Shown: positions 21,760 through 32,379 of the stretch, piece by piece | How positions within the stretch are numbered: the stretch's first letter is position 1 | Layout of the letters: every line of letters begins with the position of its first letter | Assembly: GCF_028372415.1 (NCBI RefSeq) | Contig: NC_092875.1 | Location: forward strand, 31,452,812-31,516,811 | Origin: Notamacropus eugenii | Lineage: Eukaryota > Chordata > Mammalia > Diprotodontia > Macropodidae | Direction: 5' to 3' | DNA length: 64,000 nt | The notes under the pieces: model-generated | Told to the model about the DNA's origin: nothing | What the model saw: only the letters and a program-made list of their open reading frames with translations | Databases searched by the model: none | Position numbers and translations under genes: made by a program

Positions 21760-21760
<1 letters not shown>
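21420..21760 (-). repeat. L2 LINE 3' region
   Basis: AAACCACCTACTATATG, CTTCTGCCCTCAAGGAGTTT, ATGTTCTAATGAGGGAGAGA, then CAGGGATTCCAAGC and GGGGACAGTCAGTG; reverse of the L2 end. Confidence 0.7.

Positions 21761-21812
<52 letters not shown>
21761..21812. repeat. (GT)n microsatellite
   Basis: About 25 uninterrupted units. Confidence 0.98.
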
Positions 21813-21816
<4 letters not shown>

Positions 21817-21879
21817 TGCACAGTAAGGCACTCTAGGGTTGTAATGCTGCATCATCATGGAGGGAGGGAAATGGAATTT

Positions 21880-22250
21880 ATTATGCACTGTTAGGTGCCA
21901 AACACCGTGCTTAACAAATATTAGATAATTTGATCCTCACTGTTTTGTGATTATTATTATAGCCATAATAGTAACAATATCATTACTACAACTCCTAGTG
22001 ATAATAAAGCCTATTATAATAAATATGAATAATTATAGCTAGCGTTTAAATCGTGCTTTCATGTTTGCTAAGTGTCTTATTAATTCATTTGGTCCTTGAA
22101 ACAAACCTATGAGATAGATGCTATTATTATCCTCATTTTATAAATGAGAAAACTGTGGCACAAAGAGATTATATAACTTACTTGAGATCATAATGCTAGT
22201 TAAATGTCTGAGGCTGGATTTGAACTCACGTTTTCTTAACTCCACTTCCA
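21880..22250 (-). repeat. MIR/THER1-like SINE(s)
   Basis: A fragment at 21885-21945 (ACACCGTGCTTAACAAATAT) and a full copy at 22035-22250: ATAGCTAGCGTTTAAATC, AACAAACCTATGAGATAGAT, CTCATTTTATAAATGAGAAA, TGTCTGAGGCTGGATTTGAA. AT-rich DNA separates them. Confidence 0.8.
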
Positions 22251-22477
22251 GAAGAAGAATACCCACTGTAACCTTAGTTGCTCCAATAATAATAGTAAAA
22301 GTAAATAAAGAATTAAGGATCAAGTGAGTAGTATATGAGGGTTCTCTAGGACTGTTGCTCATGAGCCCCCGCCCATGTTTGGGGAGGCAGGCTGGTGGAA
22401 ACCATGAGATCAGAACTTCTCAGGAACAATAGGGTTAAAGCTTATTGGGTATGTGTACTAAGTTCAGCACCAATATG

Positions 22478-22565
22478 GTGAACTGTCATAGGTGGGGACT
22501 AGAATTTGAACACAGGTCCTTCCAAGGCTAGAGCTCTTTCCACTATACCACACTGCCTGACAGAT
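22478..22565 (-). repeat. SINE head fragment
   Basis: CTAGAATTTGAACACAGGTC, GAGCTCTTTCCACTATACC in reverse. Confidence 0.7.
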
Positions 22566-23200
22566 AGAGTTAATTGGTCTCATATATAGGTGTGATCATG
22601 GAGGAAAATCATGAATATTGGAAGGGCTTCAGGGTTGTGGAAGGAGTCCAGCTATGATCTAGAGACACAGGAATGGTTTTAGTAAACATGGCAAAATAAT
22701 TCAACCTTTTGGTTTTGGGGAAGATTGCCTTCCTATAATCAAAGATCCAAATCCACCCATATATTCATGGGAAACTCTACCTCAGAGAAGGGACACCTAA
22801 GGTCCTGCTGGCATGGAGGTACTACTGTGTAGTCACCATGGCATTCCCTATTTTCCAAGTGGACTTCAAAGTCCTTGGCTATAAGATCTCACAAAGTTGT
22901 CCTACATCAAGAACAGGAAATTGTTGTGCCTGGCTCCAAAAGTCGGTTCCAAAGGGTAAATAGAAGCCAGAACTTTGGCCCAGTCCCCTGTTGAGTCGAT
23001 ATTGAAAAGCTCCTCTAATAAAGGATTTCCATTTGGACAGAATTTCAAATCCCACCCATTCTACCTCCTCTACTGATTTCTCTTAAACTATGTCTCATAA
23101 AGGAGAGTATAAATGACAACATATTTTGAAAAGTTCAAAGAACTATAAAACACAAGATGTTCATATTAGAAGTGATAGGAATAATGAGAGGAGGAATAAT
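22566..23200. other. Unique DNA with a segment repeated at 23697
   Basis: 22610-22672 resembles 23697-23755 (TTGGAAGGGCTTCAGG against TCAGAAGAGCTTTGGG, both ending GATC(T/C)AGAGACAC). No gene recognised. Confidence 0.5.
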
Positions 23201-23204
23201 AATA

Positions 23205-23472
23205 AGAAGATGGAGGAGGAGAAAATGAGGAGGAGGAGAAGCAGCAATAGCAGTTGCAGCAGCAGCAGCAGCAGCAGCAGAAGAAGAAGAAGAAGAAGAA
23301 GAAGAAGAAGAAGAAGAAGAAGAAGAAGAAGAAGAAGAAGATGAAGATGAAAAGAAGAAGAAGGAGAAGAAGAAGAAGAAAAAGAAAAAGAAGGAGAAGG
23401 AGAAGGGGAGGAGGAGGAGGAGAAAAAGAAGAAGAAGAGGAAAAAGAAGAAGGAGGAGGAGGAACAATATAG
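23205..23472. repeat. Compound trinucleotide array (AGG)(GCA)(GAA)
   Basis: Starts GGAGGAGAAAATGAGG, then (GCA)n at 23256-23280, about 21 GAA units at 23281-23343, then mixed AAG/AGG to 23472. Purine-only on this strand apart from the GCA part. Confidence 0.95.
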
Positions 23473-23479
23473 GAAAAAA

Positions 23480-24455
23480 TAATGAGAAAAGCACTCAGAT
23501 ATTTTAATCCAGTAAAATACTAGACCATGGGGTCATAGTATAAAAGATGGTTGGTATTCCACTCACCCACACCACAGCAATTAATATTGTTACAGAGGAT
23601 TTAGATATCTCTGTTAAAACAATCAAAAATTCAAAAGTGCAAACAAATTCTAGATGCCTCTGTCTATCCAATCTATCAAAAGTGTGAATAAGTTTATGAA
23701 TATCAGAAGAGCTTTGGGATGTGAAAGAAATCCAGTTGTGATCCAGAGACACTTCTTCAATCAACTACTGTAACATGGGAAACATGAGAATTGGTTGAAA
23801 GAATCAGACATATTTCTGGGTCTTTGCATATTACAGCAAGCTAGTTTGTAATTGAAATTCCAACAGAAGCATTCCAACCACAGGCCAATCTAGTGGTTGT
23901 TGAGGGAGTGCCCTGGGTAGGTGGGAAGGATTCACTTCTCTCTCTCTCCTCTCCCTACTGGTGACCAAAGGATAACCTTGTAAACTTCAGAAAGTTGGAA
24001 GATTTAAATTTTAAGTATGTGTCAGTAGCTGTGTCCCTAGAGCATCAATGGCTAATGTATCTATTTCAGCATGTGAAAAACATTGAGAACAAACTAGACA
24101 CACAGGCAGTTTCAGGACTTTGCAAGAGCAATGACCCTTGGAGCCCAACAGAAACCCACATGAAAGGGAGACTTCATGAGGATTTTTACTAAAATTGGAA
24201 AAGGACTCCCAATAACTAGGAACTGTCATTTACTCCTTTGCCCTTTTGTAAGATCTAGCCCAATTTCCCTAGAGATTTTGTGGGAGAGTCTGTCAAGACT
24301 TTGGGGAAGAATATTTTTGTATCCCTTGTCTTTGATATTCCTCTGTAATTAAACCTGGCTAATACACAATGTGAAGGACTGTGTATACAAAGAAGATATA
24401 AGAATTTCCTAACAGGAAATTCTGTATACTGATGAAATCACAGGCCCAATAAAAT
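23480..24455. other. Unclassified intergenic DNA
   Basis: No confident gene or repeat family. 23560-23780 has the look of old dispersed repeat sequence (see the segment shared with 22610). Confidence 0.4.
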
Positions 24456-24459
24456 GCTT

Positions 24460-24575
24460 GATAGGATAGGATATATGATATATGATATGATATGACATGC
24501 ATGACATGACATGGTATGGTATGGTATAGTATGGTATGGTATGGTATGGTATGGTATGGTATGGTATAGTATAAT
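24460..24575. repeat. (GGTAT)n pentanucleotide array
   Basis: GATATGATATGACATGAC passing into GGTATGGTATGGTATAGT; about 20 units. Confidence 0.95.
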
Positions 24576-24679
24576 TAGCACCTAGAACAGTTCCTTCACA
24601 TAGAAGGTCACTTAAATATTTGTTCAACTCAATTCAGGGGGCCTTCTTGGAAGTCCTGCATTGGCTGAGAAAAAATTCT

Positions 24680-24970
24680 TTCTCCTCTCCTTCCCTCCTT
24701 GTCCTCCTCTTCCTCCTCTTCCTCTCTCTTATTCCCCCTCCCCCTCTTCTTTCTCCTCCTGCTCTTCCTCTTCTCCTTCTCCTCCTTCTCTTCCTTCTTC
24801 TTTTTCCTCTTTTTCCTCTTCTCCATCTTCTTCCTCTCCTCCATCTTCTTCCTCTCCTCCTTCTTCCTCTCTCCTCCTCCTCCTCCTCCTCCTCCTCCTC
24901 CTTCTTCTTCTTCTTCTTCTTCTTCTTCTTCTTCTTCTTCCTCTCCTTTTTTTTTCTTCCTTCCCCCCTC
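24680..24970. repeat. Polypyrimidine tract (CTCCTT)n, (TTC)n
   Basis: About 290 bp almost free of purines, ending in about 13 TTC units. Proline/serine/leucine frames are artefacts. Confidence 0.95.
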
Positions 24971-24987
24971 TCTCATTTTTGGAAGAA

Positions 24988-25103
24988 ATCAGGATTGAGT
25001 CACTTACCTAGGGTCACACAGCTGGTAAGTGTCTGAGGCCAGTTTCGAACTAAAGTCCTCCTGACTCCAGGGCTTGTGCTCTATTCACTGTGAGACCTCT
25101 CCC
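24988..25103 (-). repeat. tRNA-derived SINE head
   Basis: TGAGTCACTTACCTAGGGTC, ACACAGCTGGTAAGTGTC, TGAGGCCAGTTTCGAAC, CCTGACTCCAGGGCTTG. Confidence 0.85.
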
Positions 25104-25332
25104 AACTTTGAAATTTTAGTATTCTGTACACTGGACAAGATTCTTTCACTTTCTCAAAGTCTTAGTTTAACTATCTATTAAATGAAGAGGTAAGAATAGA
25201 TTAGGGTCATCCACTGACCTTGTGTAACAGTTGAATAAGTAATATGAGAAAAAGCCACAATAAGTGCAAATACTTCTACCTGTAGATTGAAACAGCTAAT
25301 TAATGGAAATTCCATTTTATAATATTTTATGT

Positions 25333-25592
25333 CAGGTGGCACAGTTTGTAAGAGGGCTACATTTGGAGTATAGAAGACCTGGATTCAGATCTTGTCCCAG
25401 AGTTTTACTACCCTTGTAATCCTGGGCAAGTCACTTAACCATGCTTGGCCTCATTTTTTTTTTATCTGTAAGATGGAGATAATAATAGCACCTATTTCCC
25501 ACCAGTGCTGTGAAGTTCAAGTGAGATAATATATGTACAGCATTTTGTAAACCTTAATGTGCTATAGAAATGATAGCTTATAGCAGCTGTAG
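25333..25592 (+). repeat. THER1-like CORE-SINE
   Basis: GTGGCACAGTTTGTAAGAG, GACCTGGATTCAGATC, CTGGGCAAGTCACTTAACC, GATAATAATAGCACCTATTT, CATTTTGTAAACCTTAATGT; head, core and L2-type tail in order. Confidence 0.9.
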
Positions 25593-25764
25593 TCCTAGTA
25601 ATAGTAGTAATGATAGTAGTAGTAGTACGAATTTAATTAAAATGAAATATAAAAACCAATATAGAGTTAGATGAAAACTTTTGAGACATCAATTAAGAAA
25701 ATATAAAATATGGTAATAAAAATTCCTAAAGTTAAATCCTGACATTACTTACTTCAGTACTCTC

Positions 25765-25962
25765 AGAGGCAGCAGTTTATGGGATAGGCTCCTGGATTTG
25801 GATTTAAGGAAATTTGGGTTCACATCCTATTTCTAATACTTTGTGATATTGGGCAAGTCTTTTAATTTCTACAAGTTTCAGTCACCTTATGGAAAAAAAA
25901 GTGGGTTGAATTAAATACTCTCTGAGGTCTCTTCTAGCAGTAAGACTGTAATTTTGTGATCT
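25765..25962 (+). repeat. MIR3/THER2-like SINE
   Basis: CCTGGATTTGGATTTAAGG, TTGGGTTCACATCC, TTGGGCAAGTCTTTTAATTT, GTGGGTTGAATTAAATACTC, GAGGTCTCTTCTAGCAG. Confidence 0.8.
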
Positions 25963-26339
25963 CTTTTGATGAGGACCAGTTTGATATGTACTTTCATTTT
26001 GAGAAGTACCTGAAACATGACTTCATTAATGTGGTAAGCACCTCTACCAGCCAGACAGCAACCCTTTTGAAATTGACAAAACAGATCTTCAAGATTTACT
26101 CAAGCCAGAAAATCCATCCCCTTGTTCTCAACCTGGTGATGTCCTTCTCTAAATTTAGCTAAACTATTCCCCTGTAGCAGACATAGAGTCTAGTATTAGG
26201 ACTAAATTCAAAGCCATTTCCAGCTTGGTAGAGGCTGCCTGAACTTATATGGCACTGATAAGGCTTTTGATAGCTCAGGGTTACTTCTACACCACAAAGG
26301 AATGGTGGAGTAGGATGTTCATAAAAGAATGTAAGAGAC
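25963..26339. other. Unclassified DNA
   Basis: Nothing recognised. Confidence 0.4.
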
Positions 26340-26585
26340 AACATGCCAGAGAGATCTCTGGCATTGGAGTCAGGAGGACCTGAAGTCAGATCTCACCTCT
26401 GATACTTATTAGCTTTGTGTGACTCAAGAGAAGTTACTTAACCTCTGCTTGCCTCAGTTTCTTCATCTGCAAAATGAGTGAAATAATAGCACCCACCTCG
26501 CAGAGTTGTTGTGAGGATTAAATGGGACTATATGTGTGAAGTACTTTTTGAAACTTAAAGCTGTATAAATATTCTTATTATTATC
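26340..26585 (+). repeat. THER1-like CORE-SINE, near full length
   Basis: GGCATTGGAGTCAGGAGGAC, GATACTTATTAGCTTTGTG, TTGCCTCAGTTTCTTCATC, AATAATAGCACCCACCTCGC, GAGTTGTTGTGAGGATTAAA, AAGCTGTATAAATATTC. Confidence 0.93.
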
Positions 26586-26589
26586 TAGA

Positions 26590-26710
26590 AAAAACAGAGG
26601 ACCTTGGTTAGAATGCATGCTTACCATGTGATCTTATGGACAGTCCTTTGACCTCTCTAAGTCTTAGTGTCTTTATTTAAAAAATGAAAGAGCTGGAACT
26701 CACTCTGGCC
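26590..26710 (+). repeat. MIR3-like SINE, 5' part
   Basis: CCTTGGTTAGAATGCATGC, CCATGTGATCTTATGGACAG, GACCTCTCTAAGTC. A matching tail, AGATGGTCTCTAAGATCCC, lies at about 26838-26856. Confidence 0.6.
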
Positions 26711-26869
26711 AGTGGAACATAGGTTGATGGTGAAATGGGAATTGAGAAGAAATCCGGCATCCTGAGTGTTTCATTCTAAGATCTCCATCATTACCATCAC
26801 AAATGACTGTTCTTCAAGCTAGTTGGCTCCTGAATGAGATGGTCTCTAAGATCCCTTACAGTCCCAAAT

Positions 26870-27002
26870 AATTATTCCTCTATCAACCAATCAAATAACA
26901 TGCGCTAAGTGCCTACTACGTACCTGGCACTGGGCTAGGCTAAAGAAATACAAAAAATTAAACATTCTCTACTCATAAGGAGCTTATGTTTTAATACATT
27001 CT
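26870..27002 (-). repeat. L2 LINE terminal fragment
   Basis: TGCGCTAAGTGCCTACTACG, TACCTGGCACTGGGCTAGGC, CATAAGGAGCTTATGTTTTA. Confidence 0.85.
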
Positions 27003-27034
27003 AAGATCCTTTGGAATGTTTGTGCAATGGATGG

Positions 27035-27185
27035 ATGAAGATTTTAGACCTGGAAAGGACCAAGGAGAACATCTGGTCCAATCCTCTCATTTTGCATATG
27101 CAGAAACTGAGTCTCAGAGTGCTGAAGTGATTTGCTCAAGGATGCATAGATAGTAACTGGGAGAGCCATGATTCAAATTTTTGTT
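27035..27185 (-). repeat. MIR3/THER2-like SINE
   Basis: TAGACCTGGAAAGGACCAAG, CATCTGGTCCAATCCTCTC, AGAAACTGAGTCTCAGAG, GATTCAAATTTTTGTTCC. Confidence 0.85.
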
Positions 27186-28084
27186 CCATTCTATCACATG
27201 GTTCATGGGGACCACCTATCCATTGTTCTGCAAAGACTTTCACTCCATTGCAAAAGCAAAATGCCTGAGACCACAGGTCTGTTGTTCTGGGCATATGGCA
27301 GGACTTCCCTAATGGACTGAGGTGAGATGTATAAGCAGAGATGAAAGGTTTGGTTTTAGATTTCCCAGCCCTTAAGCCAACAGGCTCTAAATTTTGATTC
27401 ATCCTTTGAACTCACTCCATATAATCCAGTGGGAGAGAAACTAGAATTTGGCTCTAGGCAAGACCATCCCTCATTAATGCTCAATAAACTTCCAAGAGTC
27501 TCCTATTATACTGACCCCCTTACTGGTTAGTTTCCTTCATATATTTGGAAAAGGGGAAATGAAGCTTCGAACCCACAAATGAACAGAGCCCTTAGCCCTG
27601 CTGATAGGGAAATGATAGGAAACTGCTCAAAATTATTTAACACCTTCCATTTGGGAGGAAAGAGCACCAGCTGGTCAGATTGGAGGAGTGATAAGAGACC
27701 AAACTGGGAGATAGGAAATGGGACTTGATCCATCCAGAGATGCATCAAATGCTTTCCATTTGCCTTAGGTCATCTATATCATTGGCCAATGAGAATCAGA
27801 CATCCTGAACCAGGCTTGAATGGAGAGTTTGGGTAGAAGTGTAATTAATAATCCAAATCTTATCCTATATAGACTTGTATGCTGTTTTGGGGAGGGAAGG
27901 GAGAGGTGGGGGGTGTGGGGGGGGGAAATTTAAGTTTTATGGTAGTGATTGTAGAACACTAAAAATAAACAAAAATTGATATAAAAGTAATGATAATAAT
28001 CCAAATCTTATGTGCTCTCTACAGTCCCTTAAAATGTTTATTTTATAGCTATTCTAATATTACTCTCACTTGCCAATAACCTCC
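27186..28084. other. Unique intergenic DNA
   Basis: No gene or dispersed repeat recognised. A G-rich run (GGTGGGGGGTGTGGGGGGGG) lies at about 27907-27926. Confidence 0.45.
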
Positions 28085-28375
28085 TCCACCTTACAACAAA
28101 AAATATGACATAATAGAAATGTGTATTCTTACACATAATATCATGTATTATTGTATTACATAATACATTATATTATGTATCTTACATAATGCATTATATA
28201 TTTCATATAGCATCCTATAAATATACAGCACCACATAATAGATACATTATATGTGCTTACATAGTACCATTTAATACATACATTATAATTCTTATATAGC
28301 ACTATATAGATATATGTTAATATGTAGTACTCTATAAATAAGTATTCTTAATAATGTTACAGTATTATAAGTCAA
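28085..28375. repeat. AT-rich degenerate tandem field
   Basis: Variants of CATAATACATTATA, TTCATATAGCATCCTATAAA and TTATATAGCACTATATAG recur about every 45 bp; unit boundaries are blurred. Confidence 0.65.
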
Positions 28376-28379
28376 GTGG

Positions 28380-28578
28380 GGGCAGCAGGTAATATTAATG
28401 GACATGCCTAAAATAAAGTATGCCTTTTTCGGCACCTTATATAGACTATTTGTGCCTGACCTGTGGTGGAGACTTCTGAGGTCATATTAGTCTGATCAGC
28501 CACCACTGAACACACTGTACCTTTACCCCAACATAGGAATGTCATTTTGGTCTTCTCCAAGAATGAAGGACAACCACC
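28380..28578 (+). repeat. Marsupial interspersed repeat ending GAATGAAGGACAACCACC
   Basis: CCTGACCTGTGGTGGAGAC, GAGGTCATATTAGTCTGATC, AATGTCATTTTGGTCTTCTC, then GAATGAAGGACAACC. The tail is shared with the element at 13382 but the body differs. Confidence 0.65.
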
Positions 28579-28604
28579 AACCAACTCTGCCCAGAAGAGG
28601 GAGG

Positions 28605-28895
28605 CATGTCCCATAGGCAACCCTTTGAGGTCAATAGAAGTCACTACATTAATCCAATTTCTGGTGTTATTCGACATTGTTTTCCTCTACATTATAGCAG
28701 TCATGGAATACATTGTCTTCTTGATTCTGCTTACTTCATTTTGTATCAGTGTACACAAGTCTTCCCAAGTTTCTATGAATTCATCATATTTATCATTTAT
28801 TACAGACTAGTAATATTCCATGGCATTAAGTCACAATTTGTTCTGACACTTCCAAATCATTGGGTACCCCCTTAGCTTTCAATTCTTTGTCACAG
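28605..28895 (-). repeat. L1 LINE 3' fragment
   Basis: In reverse: TTGATTCTGCTTACTTCATT, AAGTCTTCCCAAGTTTCTAT, AGTAATATTCCATGGCATT, CACAATTTGTTCTGACAC, CATTGGGTACCCCCTTAGC. This is the marsupial L1 ORF2-end region (antisense of 'gaacaagttgtggtat...atggaatattatt'). Confidence 0.75.
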
Positions 28896-29140
28896 GACTG
28901 TGAGAATCAATGACTGGAAAAATCCCTTTGCGAACCTTAAAAATTGCTAGGTAAATGTTAGTTGCTAATATTATGTTCTTAAGTGCCTTCATTCACTGAT
29001 ATTCTATTATACTATGAAAAAGAACAAGATGATCACCAGCTTCCATATCTCTAATGAAACCTGGAGACCCTTCTCTCCAAACCCCAAGCGATGGGCGGTA
29101 GGACTGGAAACACTGAGAAGTTTCTAAATCAAGTATATGT

Positions 29141-29362
29141 CAGAGGTTTTTAACCTAGCACAGAATTTTCAGGGGGTCTGAAAATTTGAATGGAAAAAAT
29201 ATTTTTTTATTTTAATATAATTTATTTCCTTTGGAATCCTTCACATTTTATTTATTTGTGTATTTATTTTTGCATTAAAAAATGATTCTGAGAAGGTGTC
29301 CAGGGGCTTAACCAAATTGTCAAAGGAGTCCAGGACACACACAAAAAAATCAAGAATCCCTG
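29141..29362. mobile_element. Non-autonomous hAT-like repeat, decayed
   Basis: Begins CAGAGGTTTTTAACCTAG and ends CAAGAATCCCTG, imperfect inverted ends; inside are CAGGGGGTCTGAAAATTTG and GATTCTGAGAAGGTGTCC. The body is shared with 42813-42992. The 8-base flanks do not match, so the ends may be eroded. Confidence 0.65.
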
Positions 29363-30585
29363 CTCTAGAGACAAGTGTGCTTTTTATTCTAGATTTCCAA
29401 ATACTCTTGCAGGTATATTTGGATCTATATACATCCTCCTTAGTGGGCTATTGAGGGTGCTGATCTGATTTCGGGTTTGAGTCTTATGTTTTGGGGAAAT
29501 GAGATTGTCATTCTCCTACAGCAGAAAGGAATGGGATGGAGGGTATGTAAGATGGATATAGAAGAAATTGCCTTGATAAGACTTGCTCTGCTTCAAATGA
29601 ACTCTCCCCTTTTGGGGTGCATGCTACAAGTCTCTTTTCTTAGTTCTTCAACTCTCCATTCCTGAGAAAGTACCCTTCTTCCTCTCCCTCAGGTTGATCT
29701 GGGAGTCTGTAGTCCTATAGCATCCCAGCTGCCAGAATCACATCAGAGTCAGGTCCTAGGCTTAGCAGAATCTGGGCTAGACCTCTTGTTTCTTCTATCA
29801 GAGACTGGGCCGTGCCCTGGATGCATACTTTATTTCATTATTATTATTAGAGTCCAAGGTCTGTGATGGGTCAAAAATGAATTTAAGAGGTTGTGAGAAT
29901 ACAAATTTTAATGTGGTCGGCATCATTAAATATCATAGGAAAGCGACATTTCTCACTAGTCCCCCTCACTTCTGCCCCAGGACAAAACTTGTCCAATCCT
30001 CCAGTTTCCCTCTTCCAGTGGGATCCTCTCAATGCAAGGATTCTCTTCTTGGTCTTCCTGGGGAAGGAAAGGAAAGGAACAGGGATGGGGATGGGGATGC
30101 TAGTTAATGGTTTTGTGTGGAGTCCTCTTTTCAAGGAAGGCTATAGCTCCAAAGCAGAACAAAGTGGGTAGAATGACCAATTAGAGACACTTGCAGGGAT
30201 GGAAACAAGCTCCCAGATAAGTGAAGTTTATCAGTCTATAAAAATACCACCTTCCCTTATCTGCAGACTTCCTCCCTGCCAACCCACCCCCCTTCAAGTC
30301 CTTGGGAAAAGATGGGAAGAGTGAACAGGAGAGAGAGATGAGGAGGGAGGGAAGGTGAAATCTAGGGAAGGAGGGGGAAAGAAGAATCAGTAACTACAAG
30401 GCCCTGAGTCACTCTGCAGCGCTAGCAGACCTTTACAAAAGGGGTCAGGGACCCATGTTAATTGATTATTATTTTTTTTGTGGTTGCAGTGACCTTCCCG
30501 TAGGCCTATTATGTAATTTACTGTGTGTACTAGGGGACAAACACACAGACACATACATACCAGTGCCGCCACCAATGTTACTGTA
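29363..30585. other. Unique intergenic DNA
   Basis: No gene or dispersed repeat recognised; purine-rich at 30300-30385. Confidence 0.45.
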
Positions 30586-30589
30586 AACA

Positions 30590-30890
30590 CGAAAGTATGA
30601 ATCTGTTAGCAAAGAGCAGGGTCCTGGGAGAAAAGAGACATGGGTCCCTTTTCTACTGCCAAATCTGTATGTAACTTTGGTCAAGTCCTTCATCTCCCAC
30701 TTCTCAGTTTCCCCGTCTATAAAATATACTAGATGGTCTAAAGTCTCTCCCAGCTCTGATATTCTGTGTTCTATGATTCTCTTCCCCCTCCTCCCTTATT
30801 CTGACATTCTATATCCTAATGTTTTTTCCAGTTCTGACATTCTAGATTCTAAAGACTTTCCTATTCTTTGTTCTAAGGGACCTCATGATT
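30590..30890 (+). repeat. MIR3/THER2-like SINE with multiplied tail
   Basis: TGGGAGAAAAGAGACATGGG, AACTTTGGTCAAGTCC, TCAGTTTCCCCGTCTATAAA, AGTCTCTCCCAGCTCTGATA, TTCTATGATTCT. The tail phrase TTCCAGTTCTGACATTCTA recurs with variations to 30880. Confidence 0.8.
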
Positions 30891-31704
30891 TTCATATTAT
30901 AAAGATCTTTGCATGTGTCAGTGTTGGGGGGAGGGGATAGAGAGGGGCTCTGTATGATGGGTGATGGGTTGGGTCAGATCTACTGTTGTGGAAGATGATA
31001 TAAGAATATTCTTCTAAGAATCCACAAGCTTTTCCATGTCCTGAAAAGTCATCAGCCAAAGGCCCAAATTACTGCAGTACAATGGACCACCATGTCTGTC
31101 TGCCATAAGACCAAGGAAAGAGAAACCTGGAAAATACTCTACTGCCTAGCACTGTCCAGCTGGCTGAGAGTGTTGAAAAACCCTTCTCCTCATGCTCACA
31201 GTCCATTTATACGCCAAGTATATGAATTTCAGGGTATCAGAGGGCTTTCCTCTGTTTATAACTCAATGTATCTACTCCCATCCCAGCAGGGAGTTTGGTT
31301 AAAAGGAGGTGTACCTTCTGTGTCCTTATTTCTTTTGAAAAATTGTATTGATGTATTTTTTTTTTGTTACAACATCATACTTTCTGAATATTTTCATCCC
31401 CTCTCTCAATGAAAGAGAATCCATTGTAACAAAGAAGAAAGGAAGAAAGGGACAGGGGAGGGAGCAGTTTAACAAAACTAACCAGCACGTGAACTGAATC
31501 TGATAGCAAATATGATATTCTATATCCACCACTTTCCACCTCTGCAAGGAAGGAAAGTTGTTGTATTTCCTTAGCTCTTCTCAGGAGCCAAACTTGGTCA
31601 TTATAATTATGCAATGTTTGAGTTTGGGTTTTTGTTACTTCCATTTCCATTGTTTCAGTTACCTTTTATATTGGTTAGCTAATTCTACTTGCCTTCATCT
31701 AAAA
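30891..31704. other. Unique intergenic DNA
   Basis: Nothing recognised; a T9 run lies near 31358. Confidence 0.45.
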
Positions 31705-31945
31705 TCAGTCCATCTGAGTCAGCCAGTAAGTATTTATTCAGCAGTTATTATGGGCCAAGGAGTGTGCTGGGTGATAGGGGAAAGATACCCAAACAAACAC
31801 TGGACAGTCTTTGTAGTTAAGGATCATACATTATAATGGAGGAGGCAAGTACATATGGGTATATATGGGTATATGCAGAAACAGTACAATACAGGTACAA
31901 AGTCATCATGAGAGAGGACAAGTATTAGCATCTGGGAGGACCATC
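31705..31945 (-). repeat. L2 LINE 3' region
   Basis: CCAGTAAGTATTTATTCAGC, TATTATGGGCCAAGGAGTG, GTGCTGGGTGATAGGGG, then TACATTATAATGGAGGAGGC. Confidence 0.75.
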
Positions 31946-31959
31946 ACATCTGAATTCTT

Positions 31960-32067
31960 CTTACTCATCATTTTTAAGGATTAGCAATCATTAGACTAAT
32001 GTTCACAATTCATTTTACCTTTCCCCAATCGATGGACTTTGTTTCCAGTTTTTTACTCCCATAATAA

Positions 32068-32070
<3 letters not shown>
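31960..32070 (-). repeat. L1 LINE 3' fragment
   Basis: ACAATTCATTTTACCTTTCC, CCAATCGATGGACTTTG, TTTCCAGTTTTTTACTCCC resembles the stretch after the one seen at 28605. Confidence 0.6.

Positions 32071-32071
<1 letters not shown>

Positions 32072-32130
<59 letters not shown>
32072..32130. repeat. (TC)n microsatellite, left arm of an inverted pair
   Basis: About 29 TC units, followed by a TA/TG/CA-rich spacer and then (GA)n. Confidence 0.98.
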
Positions 32131-32134
<4 letters not shown>

Positions 32135-32230
32135 TATATGTGTGTGTATACATATACACACATATATGTGTAGATATATAGATAGATATAGCACATATAT
32201 ACTATGCATACACACATGTAAAGAGAGATG

Positions 32231-32233
<3 letters not shown>
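32131..32233. repeat. TA/CA-rich spacer between TC and GA arrays
   Basis: CATATATATGTGTGTGTATA, CATATACACACATATATGTG; itself partly self-complementary. Confidence 0.9.

Positions 32234-32290
<57 letters not shown>
32234..32290. repeat. (GA)n microsatellite, right arm of an inverted pair
   Basis: About 28 GA units, complementary to the TC array 100 bp to the left. Confidence 0.98.
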
Positions 32291-32292
<2 letters not shown>

Positions 32293-32379
32293 CCTGCCTG
32301 CTAGTCTGTGGCTCAGGAATCCAAAAGCCTGACACCTACCAGGGCTCCTGGGACAGTGAGCAGGGTTACAAATTACCCG

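Noticed and set aside
23126-23494. Poly-Lys/Glu/Arg or poly-Ser/Phe frames
   Set aside because: Trinucleotide microsatellite read in several frames.
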